Assembly (NCBI GenBank): GCA_964589175.1
Contig: CAZPRY010000062.1
Span: 1 to 19,151, forward strand
Reading direction: 5' to 3'
DNA: 19,151 nt
Origin: CAZPRY01 sp964589175
GTDB lineage: Bacteria; Fidelibacterota; UBA2242
The position numbers were made by a program, and so were the translations under genes. The notes under the pieces were generated by a model, which saw nothing but the letters and a program-made list of their open reading frames with translations, was not told where the DNA came from and made no database searches. The stretch's first letter is position 1. The number at the start of each line of letters is the position of its first letter. Positions 7,747 to 16,027 of the stretch are shown here, in pieces.

Positions 7747-9855
7747 ATGGCAAAAAAAGCAACAGAGTTCGAACAGCAAATTCTGCAGTTTCTGCGGCAG
7801 AATAAAGGTCTGTCTCTCAAACAGCGCAAACTCGCCAATAAACTGGGAGTGCCCGCTTCGAAATACCCGCTATTCAAACAGATTCTGCGCCGTATGGCCG
7901 AAGAGGGAAACATCGAGCGTGGCTCGCATAACAATTACCGCATTCCCGACCCATCGCGTAATGTAACGGGTTTGATTTCCTTTACAAGTAAAGGCTTCGC
8001 CTTTCTGGGTACACCGAGCGGGGAAGAGATCTTTATCGGATCGTATGACACCGGTACCGCCCTGAATCACGATACGGTGTTGGTCGAACGCTATAAAAAG
8101 CAGAGCGGTAAACTCCCGGAAGGAAAAGTGCTGAAGGTGCTGAAACGCTCCGATGAGCCGATTTTCGGTACTCTGAAAAAGGAAATGGGGAGATGGTTCG
8201 CGCTGCCCGAATCCCCTTCGCCGCCGATTAAGATTGAGATTGTCGGCGATACGGAGAAGCTCAGGAACGAGCAATTGATCGAACTAGGCAATCTGCAGTG
8301 GGATCAGGCGCAGCTGCCGCCGCAGGCGGAAGTCAAGCAGATCCTCGGGATTCTAGAGGAGCCCCGGGACGACTTGATGATCATTAAAAAGATGTTTCGC
8401 CTGCCGGATTCATTTCCCCGGCGTGTTATCGAAGAAACGGAACAACTCGGCGAACCCGATTTCAGGGATACAACGGGATATCGCCTGGATTTGCGGGATA
8501 AGGAAGTCTTTACGATTGATCCGGAGGAAGCCCGCGATTTCGATGATGCGGTTTCTCTGGAAACGGCGGAAAACGGCCGCTGGCTGCTGGGAGTGCATAT
8601 CGCCGATGTGAGCCATTTTGTGAGCGCCGCCTCGCAGATCGACAGGGAAGCCCGCCAGCGCGGCACGAGTGTCTATTTCACAGAAGCCGTGGTACCGATG
8701 CTGCCGGAGCGCCTTTCCAATGAACTCTGCAGCCTCAAGCCCAATCAGGACCGTTTTACCTTTTCCGTCCTGATGACGCTGACCGCGGAAGGGGAGGTGG
8801 AGGAATACCGGATTACGCCCAGCATGATCCGCTCGCGATACCGTTTTTCATACAAAGAGGCGCAGAAGATTCTGGATGACGGAGAAGGCGTTCACTATGA
8901 AACCCTGCAGCGCCTGAACAGTCTCAGTAAAAAACTCAGTGAACGGCGCAAACAGGCCGGCAGTATCGATTTCGATTTGCCGGAAGCGATATTCACTCTG
9001 CAGGCCAACGGCATTCCCAGCGATGTGCGCGCCTCCGAACGCCTCGAAACCAATCGCCTGATCGAGGAATTTATGCTTCTGGCAAATCGCACGGTGGCGG
9101 AATGGATCGCCCTGAAGCGCAGGAAAGAGCAGCTGCCGTTTATCTACCGGGTGCATGAACCTCCGAAGGAAGAGGCCGTCAACGGTCTGTACGACATTCT
9201 GGGACGCCTGGGGATGAGCCATAAGCGGCCGCGTCATTTTACACCGCGCGATATGAGTAAGATCTTACTGAGCATCCAACACCTGCCCTATAAAAATTTT
9301 ATCGAAAAGATTTCGTTACGCTCCATGTCTAAGGCTATCTATTCGCAGCTGCCGTTGGGGCACTTTGGGTTGGCCTTTCGCCATTACACGCATTTCACCT
9401 CGCCGATCCGCCGCTACCCGGATTTGCTGGTTCACCGCCTGCTCAAACTCTATCTGCGGGAGGTCAGCGAAGAGGATAAAAAATTCTATCGCCGGTCGGT
9501 TCCGCGAACCGCCAAACTCTCCAGTGAGAATGAAATTCATGCCGTGGAAGCCGAGCGTGAATATGCCAAAATCAAACAAATCCGCTTTCTGGCCGATAAG
9601 GTCGGAAAATGGTATAAAGGGATCATTACCGGCGTTTTAGAATTTGGTTTTTTTGTAGAAATTTCGGATTTTATGATCGAGGGGCTGGTGCACGTCCGCA
9701 CCTTGAATGACGATTATTATATTTTTGATGAGAAGAATCATACGCTGCGCGGCAAGAAAAACGAGCGCAAATTTCAGCTGGGCGATCCCGTGAACGTCAT
9801 GGTTGCCAAGGTGTCCGTAAAAGACCGGCGTATCGATTTCCTGTGGGGAGAATAA
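7747..9855 (+). CDS. rnr: Ribonuclease R (3'-5' exoribonuclease, RNB family)
   Basis: RNase R degrades structured RNA 3' to 5' in the cytoplasm. An in-frame ATG at 7678 exists, but I chose 7747: it starts MAKKATEFEQQ, has an AGG at 7737-7739 seven bases ahead, and lies 1 nt after the Omp85 stop. The earlier ATG would give 23 extra residues inside the Omp85 gene. The 702-residue product shows the expected order. An N-terminal winged-helix region is at about 1-70, cold-shock/OB domains at about 70-220, and the RNB catalytic domain at about 240-570. DPEEARDFDDAV (258-269) carries the metal-binding aspartates. The S1 RNA-binding domain is at about 620-702, with YKGIITGVLEFGFFVEIS. It lacks the long Lys-rich tail of the 813-residue E. 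coli enzyme, as is common in other phyla. It sits inside a run of envelope genes, with the methyltransferase gene 11 nt downstream. Confidence 0.96.
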   Translation: MAKKATEFEQQILQFLRQNKGLSLKQRKLANKLGVPASKYPLFKQILRRMAEEGNIERGSHNNYRIPDPSRNVTGLISFTSKGFAFLGTPSGEEIFIGSYDTGTALNHDTVLVERYKKQSGKLPEGKVLKVLKRSDEPIFGTLKKEMGRWFALPESPSPPIKIEIVGDTEKLRNEQLIELGNLQWDQAQLPPQAEVKQILGILEEPRDDLMIIKKMFRLPDSFPRRVIEETEQLGEPDFRDTTGYRLDLRDKEVFTIDPEEARDFDDAVSLETAENGRWLLGVHIADVSHFVSAASQIDREARQRGTSVYFTEAVVPMLPERLSNELCSLKPNQDRFTFSVLMTLTAEGEVEEYRITPSMIRSRYRFSYKEAQKILDDGEGVHYETLQRLNSLSKKLSERRKQAGSIDFDLPEAIFTLQANGIPSDVRASERLETNRLIEEFMLLANRTVAEWIALKRRKEQLPFIYRVHEPPKEEAVNGLYDILGRLGMSHKRPRHFTPRDMSKILLSIQHLPYKNFIEKISLRSMSKAIYSQLPLGHFGLAFRHYTHFTSPIRRYPDLLVHRLLKLYLREVSEEDKKFYRRSVPRTAKLSSENEIHAVEAEREYAKIKQIRFLADKVGKWYKGIITGVLEFGFFVEISDFMIEGLVHVRTLNDDYYIFDEKNHTLRGKKNERKFQLGDPVNVMVAKVSVKDRRIDFLWGE

Positions 9856-9866
9856 TCCTGAGTCGC

Positions 9867-10760
9867 ATGGAAAGCATAGATTGTCCGGTATGTGGGTATC
9901 CGCATGCGAAACCGTTCATCACGACTTTCGATCGTTTCGATCCGGCGCGTGAAGAAAAATTTAACATTGTCGAATGTACCCGATGCGGCTTCAAATTTCT
10001 GAATCCCCGGCCGGACGAACACGCCATCGCCGAATTCTACGCGAGTGATGGCTATGATCCGTTCATCTCGCTGGAGGGCCGGCGGGGACTACGGGACCGT
10101 CTTTATGCTATGGTTCGAAAATTCAATCTGGCCTGGAAACTCCGTAACATCCGGCGGCTGGCGGCGCCGGGAAATTTGCTCGATTATGGCTGCGCTACCG
10201 GCGAATTTATGGAATTCATGCGTGCGGCCGGCTGGCAATGTTCGGGCCTCGAAGTAGAAGCCCAGGCCCGCGCTTACGCGATTCAATCCGGTTTCGACGT
10301 CGCCGCAACACTGCGGGAACTCAGACCGGACCGAAAATACCGGATCATCACGATGTGGCATGTGCTTGAACACGTTCATCGCCTGCGTGAAACCGTCCAA
10401 TTTTTCGCGGAGGCGCTGGAAACCGGAGGCTATCTTATAATCGCCGTGCCGAATATAGCGAGCTGGGATTTTCGGAAGTACCGCCAATACTGGATCGCTC
10501 TGGATGCGCCTCGCCACCTCTACCATTTTGATCGTCATAGTATCCGGCGACTGCTCCGGCCGTACGGCTTCCGGCTGCGATTTACATTGCCTTTATTGTG
10601 GGATTCCCTCTATAATCACCTGATGAGTAATTCCCTCAAAGGAACAGGCATCCGGGGAGTTATAAATTCAGGAACGGGTGTGCTTGGAACCTTTCTGCGG
10701 CTCGGACTGCTATCGAAAAGCCATGCATCGAGCCTGGTGTACATCTTTGTAAAGGAATAA
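9867..10760 (+). CDS. SAM-dependent methyltransferase with N-terminal zinc ribbon (Methyltransf_23 type)
   Basis: I place the start at ATG 9867 (MESIDCPVCGY), 11 nt after rnr. A GTG at 9843 would overlap rnr and add eight residues with no family support. The 297-residue product begins with a zinc ribbon made of Cys6-x2-Cys9 and Cys37-x2-Cys40, followed by FKFLNPRP. The class I methyltransferase domain has motif I LDYGCATGEF at about 105-114, then the acidic SGLEVEAQA, the post-motif WHVLEHVHRL, and the C-terminal LDAPRHLYHFD. This set is typical of family members found in sugar and cell-surface glycan clusters, but the acceptor cannot be told from sequence. It is packed between rnr and a DUF4837 lipoprotein gene, 4 nt downstream. 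The fold and cofactor are secure, the substrate unknown. Confidence 0.85.
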   Translation: MESIDCPVCGYPHAKPFITTFDRFDPAREEKFNIVECTRCGFKFLNPRPDEHAIAEFYASDGYDPFISLEGRRGLRDRLYAMVRKFNLAWKLRNIRRLAAPGNLLDYGCATGEFMEFMRAAGWQCSGLEVEAQARAYAIQSGFDVAATLRELRPDRKYRIITMWHVLEHVHRLRETVQFFAEALETGGYLIIAVPNIASWDFRKYRQYWIALDAPRHLYHFDRHSIRRLLRPYGFRLRFTLPLLWDSLYNHLMSNSLKGTGIRGVINSGTGVLGTFLRLGLLSKSHASSLVYIFVKE

Positions 10761-10764
10761 TGGA

Positions 10765-11790
10765 ATGAAAACAAATCTTTGGATATTGATTCTGGTCGTT
10801 GTGATGGCTTTGGGGGCCTGTAGCCGCAAGGAGTTCGCGAAGAGCCCGGTTGATACGGTCTTTGTCCTTTCCAATGACAGAGCCGTTGCCGAACTGCAGC
10901 AGGCGGTGGATACAGTATTTTCCTACGGCATGCGCACGCCGGAGTTTGAGCCCTTCTTTACTACCAGCTGGCAACCGCTGAGCGATTTTAAGAATTATAT
11001 GAATTTCAAAAATTTGGTGGTTATCGCGGATCTGAACGGAGAGGGACTCGGCCGGGATATTGCGCGGCTGGCGCTCTCCGATAAGCAATTTCAACTGGCG
11101 GAATCGGACAGCGTATTTATGTTTGCAGTGGATGATTTCTGGGCGATCGGGCAGACCTTTATTCTGATCGCCGGTAAAAATTTCAATCTGATGCGACGCA
11201 ATATTCTGGAGCAGAAGGGCTGGCTGTACGAAAAAGTCGACACGCGTTTCATGACGGACCAGGAGCATTATATCTACCACATGATGGAGGAGAAAAAAAT
11301 TACGCGCCAGCTCTGGGAACGCTATAAGTGGACGATTCGGGTACCGCACGATTACGTCATAGTCCGGGAGGATTCCGAGCAGAAATTCGTCTGGCTGGGC
11401 AGGAGCGCGCCGTATCGCTGGCTCTCCGTGACATGGGAGAAAGGGATTCAGACGGAGTGGCTAACGCCCAACGGTCTCTTTAATAAACGCAATGAAATCG
11501 GACAGATGTATCAGAATATCCAGACGAACCGGGAATTTCTGGGGCACAAGTTCACCCATTTCGGGGACAGAGACGTTTTGAAAATGACCGGCCTCTGGCA
11601 CCACGAAACCGAAGCCAAGGGAGGGCCGTTCATCACCTATGCATTCTACGATTCACACTCCGACCGGACCTTTGTCATCGATATGATGATGTTTTCGCCC
11701 GGCGCGAAATCCGTGGTCTTTATGCGTCAGGTGGAGATTGTAGCGAAAACCTTCACGACCCGGTTCAGCGAAGAAATGTTCCAGCCCTGA
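10765..11790 (+). CDS. DUF4837 family lipoprotein
   Basis: The 341-residue product has a lipoprotein signal with lipobox LGAC (Leu16-Cys19), so Cys19 should be lipidated and the protein held at a membrane in the periplasm. Ser at +2 would allow outer-membrane sorting by E. coli rules, but these may not apply here. The body resembles DUF4837, known mainly from Bacteroidota and relatives. An N-terminal part (NLVVIADLNG) is followed by a central VPHDYVIVREDSEQKFVWLG and a C-terminal MTGLWHHETEAKGGPFITYA. No enzymatic motif is visible and the function is unknown. AAGGA about 8 nt upstream is one of the better Shine-Dalgarno sequences here. It ends the probable operon starting at 1959, and a 94-base gap follows. 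The lipoprotein call is strong, the DUF call good but from memory. Confidence 0.78.
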   Translation: MKTNLWILILVVVMALGACSRKEFAKSPVDTVFVLSNDRAVAELQQAVDTVFSYGMRTPEFEPFFTTSWQPLSDFKNYMNFKNLVVIADLNGEGLGRDIARLALSDKQFQLAESDSVFMFAVDDFWAIGQTFILIAGKNFNLMRRNILEQKGWLYEKVDTRFMTDQEHYIYHMMEEKKITRQLWERYKWTIRVPHDYVIVREDSEQKFVWLGRSAPYRWLSVTWEKGIQTEWLTPNGLFNKRNEIGQMYQNIQTNREFLGHKFTHFGDRDVLKMTGLWHHETEAKGGPFITYAFYDSHSDRTFVIDMMMFSPGAKSVVFMRQVEIVAKTFTTRFSEEMFQP

Positions 11791-11837
11791 TTTTCTTCTC
11801 TGGCATTTATTCCCTAAATTAGATTTGGAATATAGAG

Positions 11838-11868
11838 TTGCCTATTGATCAGGGGGCGTTTAAATTAG
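11838..11868 (+). promoter_or_regulatory. Candidate promoter upstream of purE
   Basis: TTG (11838-11840) is followed after 20 nt by TAAATTAG (11861-11868), with 16 nt to the purE ATG. The same bases can be read as a sigma70-like pair, TTGCCT and TAAATT with a 17-nt spacer, each matching 4 of 6 consensus bases. The box TTAAATTAG resembles those before the propeller gene and tmk. A second, exact TAnnTTTG match (TAGATTTG, 11820-11827) lies just upstream but has no TTG at the right distance. The gap (11791-11884) marks an operon boundary. Confidence 0.4.
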
Positions 11869-11884
11869 TTCGGAAATCGATTTT

Positions 11885-12346
11885 ATGCAGATAGAAGTGG
11901 CAATTATCGTTGGAAGTGAGTCGGATTTGGGGGTCCTGGAAGCCGCCAAAGCGTATCTCAATTTTTTCCGCTTGTCCCATGAAATCAAGATCCTATCGGC
12001 TCACCGCCAGCATGACGAACTCGTCGAATATATCCATCAGGCCCAGAAAAACGGGCTGAGATTGGTGATTGCCTGTGCCGGTATGGCGGCTCATCTTCCC
12101 GGTGTCATTGCGGCGCTCACGGATCTGCCTGTTATCGGAGTTCCACTGGATGCCTCGCCGCTGCAGGGCGTCGATGCGCTTTACTCGATCGTTCAAATGC
12201 CCAAAGGAATTCCGGTTGCAACGATGGCCATCGGGAAGCCCGGTGTTATCAACGCCGTCGTATTTGCAGCCAGAATTCTCGCCGCCGATCACCCCCCGAT
12301 TCGCGAAGCTCTGGCAGAATTTAGAAGCAAGGGAAGCAAATTATAA
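11885..12346 (+). CDS. purE: 5-(carboxyamino)imidazole ribonucleotide mutase PurE
   Basis: The 153-residue product is a normal-length class I PurE, which converts N5-CAIR to CAIR in purine synthesis. Motifs are visible in order: GSESD at residues 10-14 (family GSxSD), SAHR at 38-41, ACAGMAAHLPG around 61-71, and SIVQMPKGIPVATMAIG. The catalytic His40 is present. The usual TP after SAHR is replaced by QH (SAHRQHDEL), and the loop usually near QSKAL reads DASPL, so it is a divergent member. No purK, which makes N5-CAIR, is next to it; it must lie elsewhere, or the substrate supply differs. The start has no strong Shine-Dalgarno. It opens an operon whose next gene begins 5 nt later and encodes a sugar reductase, an unusual neighbour for a purine gene. 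Confidence 0.92.
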   Translation: MQIEVAIIVGSESDLGVLEAAKAYLNFFRLSHEIKILSAHRQHDELVEYIHQAQKNGLRLVIACAGMAAHLPGVIAALTDLPVIGVPLDASPLQGVDALYSIVQMPKGIPVATMAIGKPGVINAVVFAARILAADHPPIREALAEFRSKGSKL

Positions 12347-12351
12347 ATCCA

Positions 12352-13233
12352 ATGAAGATCTTAATTACCGGGGCTAACGGCTTGCTCGGCGAGAAGTGCG
12401 CGCTTCTGCTGGCGCAGACTTATAATGTTCTTGCCACGGATATCGATGAAAAGTCGCTTTACTCGGATCAGATTCCCTATCAGCAGTTGGATATTACCCG
12501 AAAAGAGGATGTTATCCAGAAGGTCAGGGGGTTTTTGCCGGATGTTGTGGTCAACTGTGCGGGATATACGGATGTAGACGGTTCCGAGAAAAACCGGGAA
12601 CTGGCCTGGAGTATAAACGTCGAAGGTGTACGGCATCTCGTCAACGCTTTAAATCCGATCGGCGGCTACCTGATCCATTTCTCATCGGATTATATTTTCG
12701 ACGGCAGCTCCGGACCGTACCGCGAGGATAGTGAGCCAAAACCGGTTAATTTCTACGGAGAAACCAAACTGGCCTCGGAGGAGGTCGTTAAAAAATCACA
12801 GGGTGCCTGGACGATCATTCGCAGCAATGTTCTTTTCGGGAATTCGGTCAATCAGAAATCCAGTTTTGTCTTCTGGGTGATCGATAAACTCCAGCGCCGG
12901 GAGAAGATCAGGGTCGTGAATGACCAGTTCGGAAATCCGACCTGGATTCGGGGTTTGGCGGAAGCCGTGCTGGCAATTGTCAAGGGACGGCTGCAGGGTA
13001 TTTACAACTATGGCGGTGCCGATTATATCAATCGGTTTGAATTTGCGCTGGAAATTGCCGCCGTGTATGCCTACGATCCGACGCTTATTCTGGCCTCAAC
13101 GACGCGGGCTCTCGGACAGGTAGCAGCCCGGCCGTTCAAGGCAGGGCTTGTGGTCGATAAAATTAAAAATGAACTGGGCGTGAAGATATATTCCATCAAG
13201 GAGGCGCTTACCATCATGAAAGGAACCGGATAG
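12352..13233 (+). CDS. RmlD-like NAD(P)-dependent sugar reductase (SDR superfamily)
   Basis: The 293-residue product belongs to the RmlD substrate-binding/extended SDR family, whose best-known member reduces dTDP-4-dehydrorhamnose to dTDP-L-rhamnose. The N-terminal nucleotide-binding motif is GANGLLG (residues 7-13). It continues with DVVVNCAGYTDVDGSE, as in RmlD, then HFSSDYIFDG, and the catalytic YxxxK as YGETK (Tyr135, Lys139). The typical C-terminal segment NQFGNPT is present as NDQFGNPTWIRGLAEA. The rest of an rmlABC set is absent here, so another nucleotide sugar or a distinct reductase role is possible. It starts 5 nt after purE with no Shine-Dalgarno, and its stop overlaps the next start by 1 nt. 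The family is certain, the dTDP-rhamnose assignment only tentative. Confidence 0.82.
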   Translation: MKILITGANGLLGEKCALLLAQTYNVLATDIDEKSLYSDQIPYQQLDITRKEDVIQKVRGFLPDVVVNCAGYTDVDGSEKNRELAWSINVEGVRHLVNALNPIGGYLIHFSSDYIFDGSSGPYREDSEPKPVNFYGETKLASEEVVKKSQGAWTIIRSNVLFGNSVNQKSSFVFWVIDKLQRREKIRVVNDQFGNPTWIRGLAEAVLAIVKGRLQGIYNYGGADYINRFEFALEIAAVYAYDPTLILASTTRALGQVAARPFKAGLVVDKIKNELGVKIYSIKEALTIMKGTG

Positions 13234-13952
13234 TGGAATCGGTGGTCATCATTCCGACGTATAACGAGAGGAGCAACATCAAGACGGTCATTGACCGGGT
13301 AAACGCCCTGGGTATCGATCTCGATATTTTAGTTATCGATGATAACAGTCCCGACGGTACGGCTCAGGTTGTAAAGGAACTGCAGGCCGTCAGTTCTAAC
13401 CTGCACCTAATCGAACGCCCCGGAAAACAAGGCTTGGGAACCGCCTATGTCTGCGGCTTCAATTGGGCCCTGCAGCGTAGCTACCAGTATATTCTCGAGA
13501 TGGATGCCGACCTCTCGCACAATCCGGATGATTTACCGCGTCTGATTGAACCTTGCAAGAACGGATACGACCTCGTGATCGGTTCGCGCTACTGCGACGG
13601 CGTGAATGTCGTCAACTGGCCTATGAAACGCTTGCTGCTGAGCTATGGAGCCAATAAATATACGCGCTTTATAACGCGTATGCCGGTCAAAGATGCGACG
13701 GCCGGTTTCAAATGCTTTAGGCGGGATGTGCTTCTGAATATCAGTATGGAGCGCGTAAGATCGTCCGGTTATTCTTTCCAGATCGAATTGAACTTCCGGG
13801 CCTGGAAGAAAGGATTTTCCCTGCACGAAGTACCGATCACTTTTGTTGAACGCTCTGAAGGGAAATCGAAGATGTCCAGGAACATCGTTTATGAAGCCGT
13901 ATTTATGGTCTGGAAAATTAAAATACTTAGCATGTTAGGCCTGCTGGATTAA
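13233..13952 (+). CDS. Polyprenol-phosphate mannose synthase-like GT2 (DPM1 family)
   Basis: The GTG start at 13233 shares one base with the preceding stop and gives MESVVIIPTYNERSN, the classic GT2 start. The 239-residue length and motifs match the short DPM1-type enzymes, which transfer mannose (sometimes glucose or another sugar) from a nucleotide sugar to polyprenyl phosphate at the inner face of the cytoplasmic membrane. Motifs seen are IDDNSPDGT, the DXD-type MDADLSHNPDDL (Asp91 and Asp93), GSRYCDG and DATAGFKCFRRDVL. The C-terminus VFMVWKIKILSMLG may be a short amphipathic or membrane-contacting segment. The product probably feeds a lipid-linked sugar to periplasmic glycosyltransferases. 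The donor sugar is not proven by sequence. The stop overlaps the start of the fused glycosyltransferase gene by 1 nt. Confidence 0.88.
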   Translation: MESVVIIPTYNERSNIKTVIDRVNALGIDLDILVIDDNSPDGTAQVVKELQAVSSNLHLIERPGKQGLGTAYVCGFNWALQRSYQYILEMDADLSHNPDDLPRLIEPCKNGYDLVIGSRYCDGVNVVNWPMKRLLLSYGANKYTRFITRMPVKDATAGFKCFRRDVLLNISMERVRSSGYSFQIELNFRAWKKGFSLHEVPITFVERSEGKSKMSRNIVYEAVFMVWKIKILSMLGLLD

Positions 13953-16021
13953 TGGATATATCCGTTGTTATCGTCAGCTACAACGTAAAAGAATTTCTGC
14001 AGCAATGCATTTTCTCCTTACGGAAATCCTTGGAAAATTACCAGGCTGAAATCATTGTTGTCGATAACAACTCGGTCGATGGTACCGGCGAAATTTTAAA
14101 GCGCAGCTTTCCGGATGTGCGTCTGTTCGAGAACGAGGAAAACGTCGGATTCGCCGCCGGTTGTAACCAGGGTCTAGAGGTTGCCAGCGGAAAGTATTTC
14201 CTGCTGCTCAATCCCGATACAATCATCCAGGAAGACACGATTCCGACGATGATTGACTTTTTCGAGGAGCATCCCGATTCGGGCGCCGCCGGTTGCCGGA
14301 TTTTAAATGCGGACGGGACCCTGCAGCTCGCCTGCCGCCGGAGTTTTCCTACGCCCTGGGTGGCCTTCACAAAACTCATCGGCCTGAGTAGCCTCTTCCC
14401 GAGAAGCAGGCGTTTTGGCCGTTATAACCTGACCTACCTGAATCCCAACGAGATGGCCCAGGTTGAGAGTATCAGCGGCTCTTTCCTGATGTTCCGCCGG
14501 GAGATATTCGAAAAAATCGGCGGTTTGGACGAGACCTACTTCATGTACGGGGAGGACATCGATTACTGTTTCCGTATCCGGCAGGAGGGCTGGAATATTT
14601 ATTACGTTCCCGATACGAAAATCATTCATTACAAAGGTGAAAGCACCAAACTGGCCTCCTTCGACAATTTCATCGCTTTTTACCAGGCGATGGATATTTT
14701 TGTCAAAAAGCATTTCAAATCGACTTTTTCGCTTTTTCTGGATATCATAATCCGGATCGGGATCCTGTTCAGGGGAGTGATTTCTTTCTTCGGGCGTATA
14801 TTCCACAAGCAGGCTGTTCCGATTGTAGACGGAATTCTCCTGATTCTGTCGATTCTGACCGTGCATCAACTCCAGCCGCGGCCGTTGCCGTCGTACCCGA
14901 CTCTGATCTATATGCTCATCTTCTACCTGGCGTTGTGGCTGGGAACGGGCTATGCCATCGGGCTCTATGAGCGTCGCGAGTTACTTTATTCCCGCGCGGC
15001 TGTCGCCTCGGTGATCAGCTTTATCGCCTCGGTGATTTTCAATTTCCTCTTCAAAGATTTTATCTATTCGCCGCACCAGATCATCTGGAGTTTCATCACC
15101 GTGATGATCTTCCTGCCGGGTTGGCGTCTTTTCCTGATTATTCTGCAGCGCCGCCGCATCATCAAGCCGGCTTCCCTGCTCTCGCGCGCCCTGCTCTCGC
15201 GCCGCACGATCCTGGTCGGTACCGGAAAAGAGGGGGAGCGTATTGCCCGTAAACTGCAAACCCATATCGAGCACGGTTTTGAGATTCTGGGATTTGCCGA
15301 CAAAAAATTCGTCTACAAAACAATCGCCGGTTTCCCCTTCCTGGGGCTGGTCAACGATTTGCCGGAATTGGTCCGGATTCACCGGGCGACCGAGATCATC
15401 TTCACGACGGACCAATTTTCCAATGACGAAATATTACACATCATTGATAAAGTGAAACACGTACGCGCGAATATCAAGATCGTGCCGAAAAACGTGGACT
15501 ACATTCTCGGCAAATCAAGTGTCGAGAAAATCGAGAATATCCCGCTTATCGATGTCGAATACAATATCCTGCATGTCGGCAACCGCATTTCCAAGCGGCT
15601 GTTTGATATCTGTGTCTCGGTCATCGGAATCATCGTGCTGACTCCTTTTATCGTTCCGGCTGCGTTCATGAGCAGGTATCGCCTGAGGAAGATGGAGTAT
15701 CTTGGAGTGGAAAGCCGTACTTTTACGGGCTGGCAATTTGTTAAAAATAACGGTAATCATGGCCGTGATTTCATCCGCAAATTTCCGCTGCTCGGATCCG
15801 TAATTCGGGGGAATATGAGCATTGTGGGCAACGAACTGCTTTCCGCCAATCCCAATACCCGGCACCTGCGCTGCAAGCCGGGCCTGACCGGTCTATCGCA
15901 GCTGCAGGAAAACCACCAGCCGGATGAGAAAGTTAAACAGAATTACGAATACTACTATATGCTGAACCACTCATTCTTCCTGGACATTGAAATTATATTA
16001 AAAGCAATGCTAAAGATATAG
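13952..16021 (+). CDS. Fusion of GT2 rhamnosyltransferase-like domain with a WbaP/WcaJ-type membrane domain, catalytic part degenerate
   Basis: The 689-residue product joins two enzymes. Residues 1-240 are a GT2 (WbbL/rhamnosyltransferase type), with SVVIVSYNVKEFL, VVDNNSVDGT, NPDT at 87-90 and GGLDETYFMYGEDIDYCFR from 190 (Glu201-Asp202). About five membrane helices follow (250-410). From 423 comes a CoA_binding_3-like domain (GTGKEGERIARKL, then LGFADKK and FTTDQFS), standard in polyprenyl-phosphate sugar-phosphate transferases. The last part starts at KRLFD (548) with a membrane hairpin and ends with MSIVG (622), PGLTGLSQL (643) and LDIEIILKAML. This final domain spans about 142 residues, against about 190-200 normally. 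It lacks PGPVFFxQ, and between Arg609 and Met622 reads RKFPLLGSVIRGN, without the catalytic Asp-Glu dyad (family form LDELPQL). The frame is unbroken, so this is divergence, not a frameshift. The GT2 is probably active, the second half probably not. Confidence 0.8.
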   Translation: MDISVVIVSYNVKEFLQQCIFSLRKSLENYQAEIIVVDNNSVDGTGEILKRSFPDVRLFENEENVGFAAGCNQGLEVASGKYFLLLNPDTIIQEDTIPTMIDFFEEHPDSGAAGCRILNADGTLQLACRRSFPTPWVAFTKLIGLSSLFPRSRRFGRYNLTYLNPNEMAQVESISGSFLMFRREIFEKIGGLDETYFMYGEDIDYCFRIRQEGWNIYYVPDTKIIHYKGESTKLASFDNFIAFYQAMDIFVKKHFKSTFSLFLDIIIRIGILFRGVISFFGRIFHKQAVPIVDGILLILSILTVHQLQPRPLPSYPTLIYMLIFYLALWLGTGYAIGLYERRELLYSRAAVASVISFIASVIFNFLFKDFIYSPHQIIWSFITVMIFLPGWRLFLIILQRRRIIKPASLLSRALLSRRTILVGTGKEGERIARKLQTHIEHGFEILGFADKKFVYKTIAGFPFLGLVNDLPELVRIHRATEIIFTTDQFSNDEILHIIDKVKHVRANIKIVPKNVDYILGKSSVEKIENIPLIDVEYNILHVGNRISKRLFDICVSVIGIIVLTPFIVPAAFMSRYRLRKMEYLGVESRTFTGWQFVKNNGNHGRDFIRKFPLLGSVIRGNMSIVGNELLSANPNTRHLRCKPGLTGLSQLQENHQPDEKVKQNYEYYYMLNHSFFLDIEIILKAMLKI

Positions 16022-16027
16022 GTTAAT

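Noticed and set aside
7137..7934. Open frame of 265 codons on the - strand
   Set aside because: It is antisense to the end of the Omp85 gene and the start of rnr, both strongly supported, and its translation resembles no family.
9843..9866. GTG start extending the methyltransferase by eight residues
   Set aside because: It would overlap rnr, and the family N-terminus with the first Cys pair begins right after the ATG at 9867.
10660..11349. Open frame of 229 codons on the - strand
   Set aside because: It is antisense across the methyltransferase and lipoprotein junction with no recognisable motif.
11820..11827. TAGATTTG, an exact TAnnTTTG match
   Set aside because: No TTG lies 19-21 nt upstream, so it is not listed as a separate promoter; the pair at 11838-11868 is preferred.
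14303..14869. Open frame of 188 codons on the - strand
   Set aside because: It is antisense to the GT2 domain of the fusion protein, whose motifs are clear.
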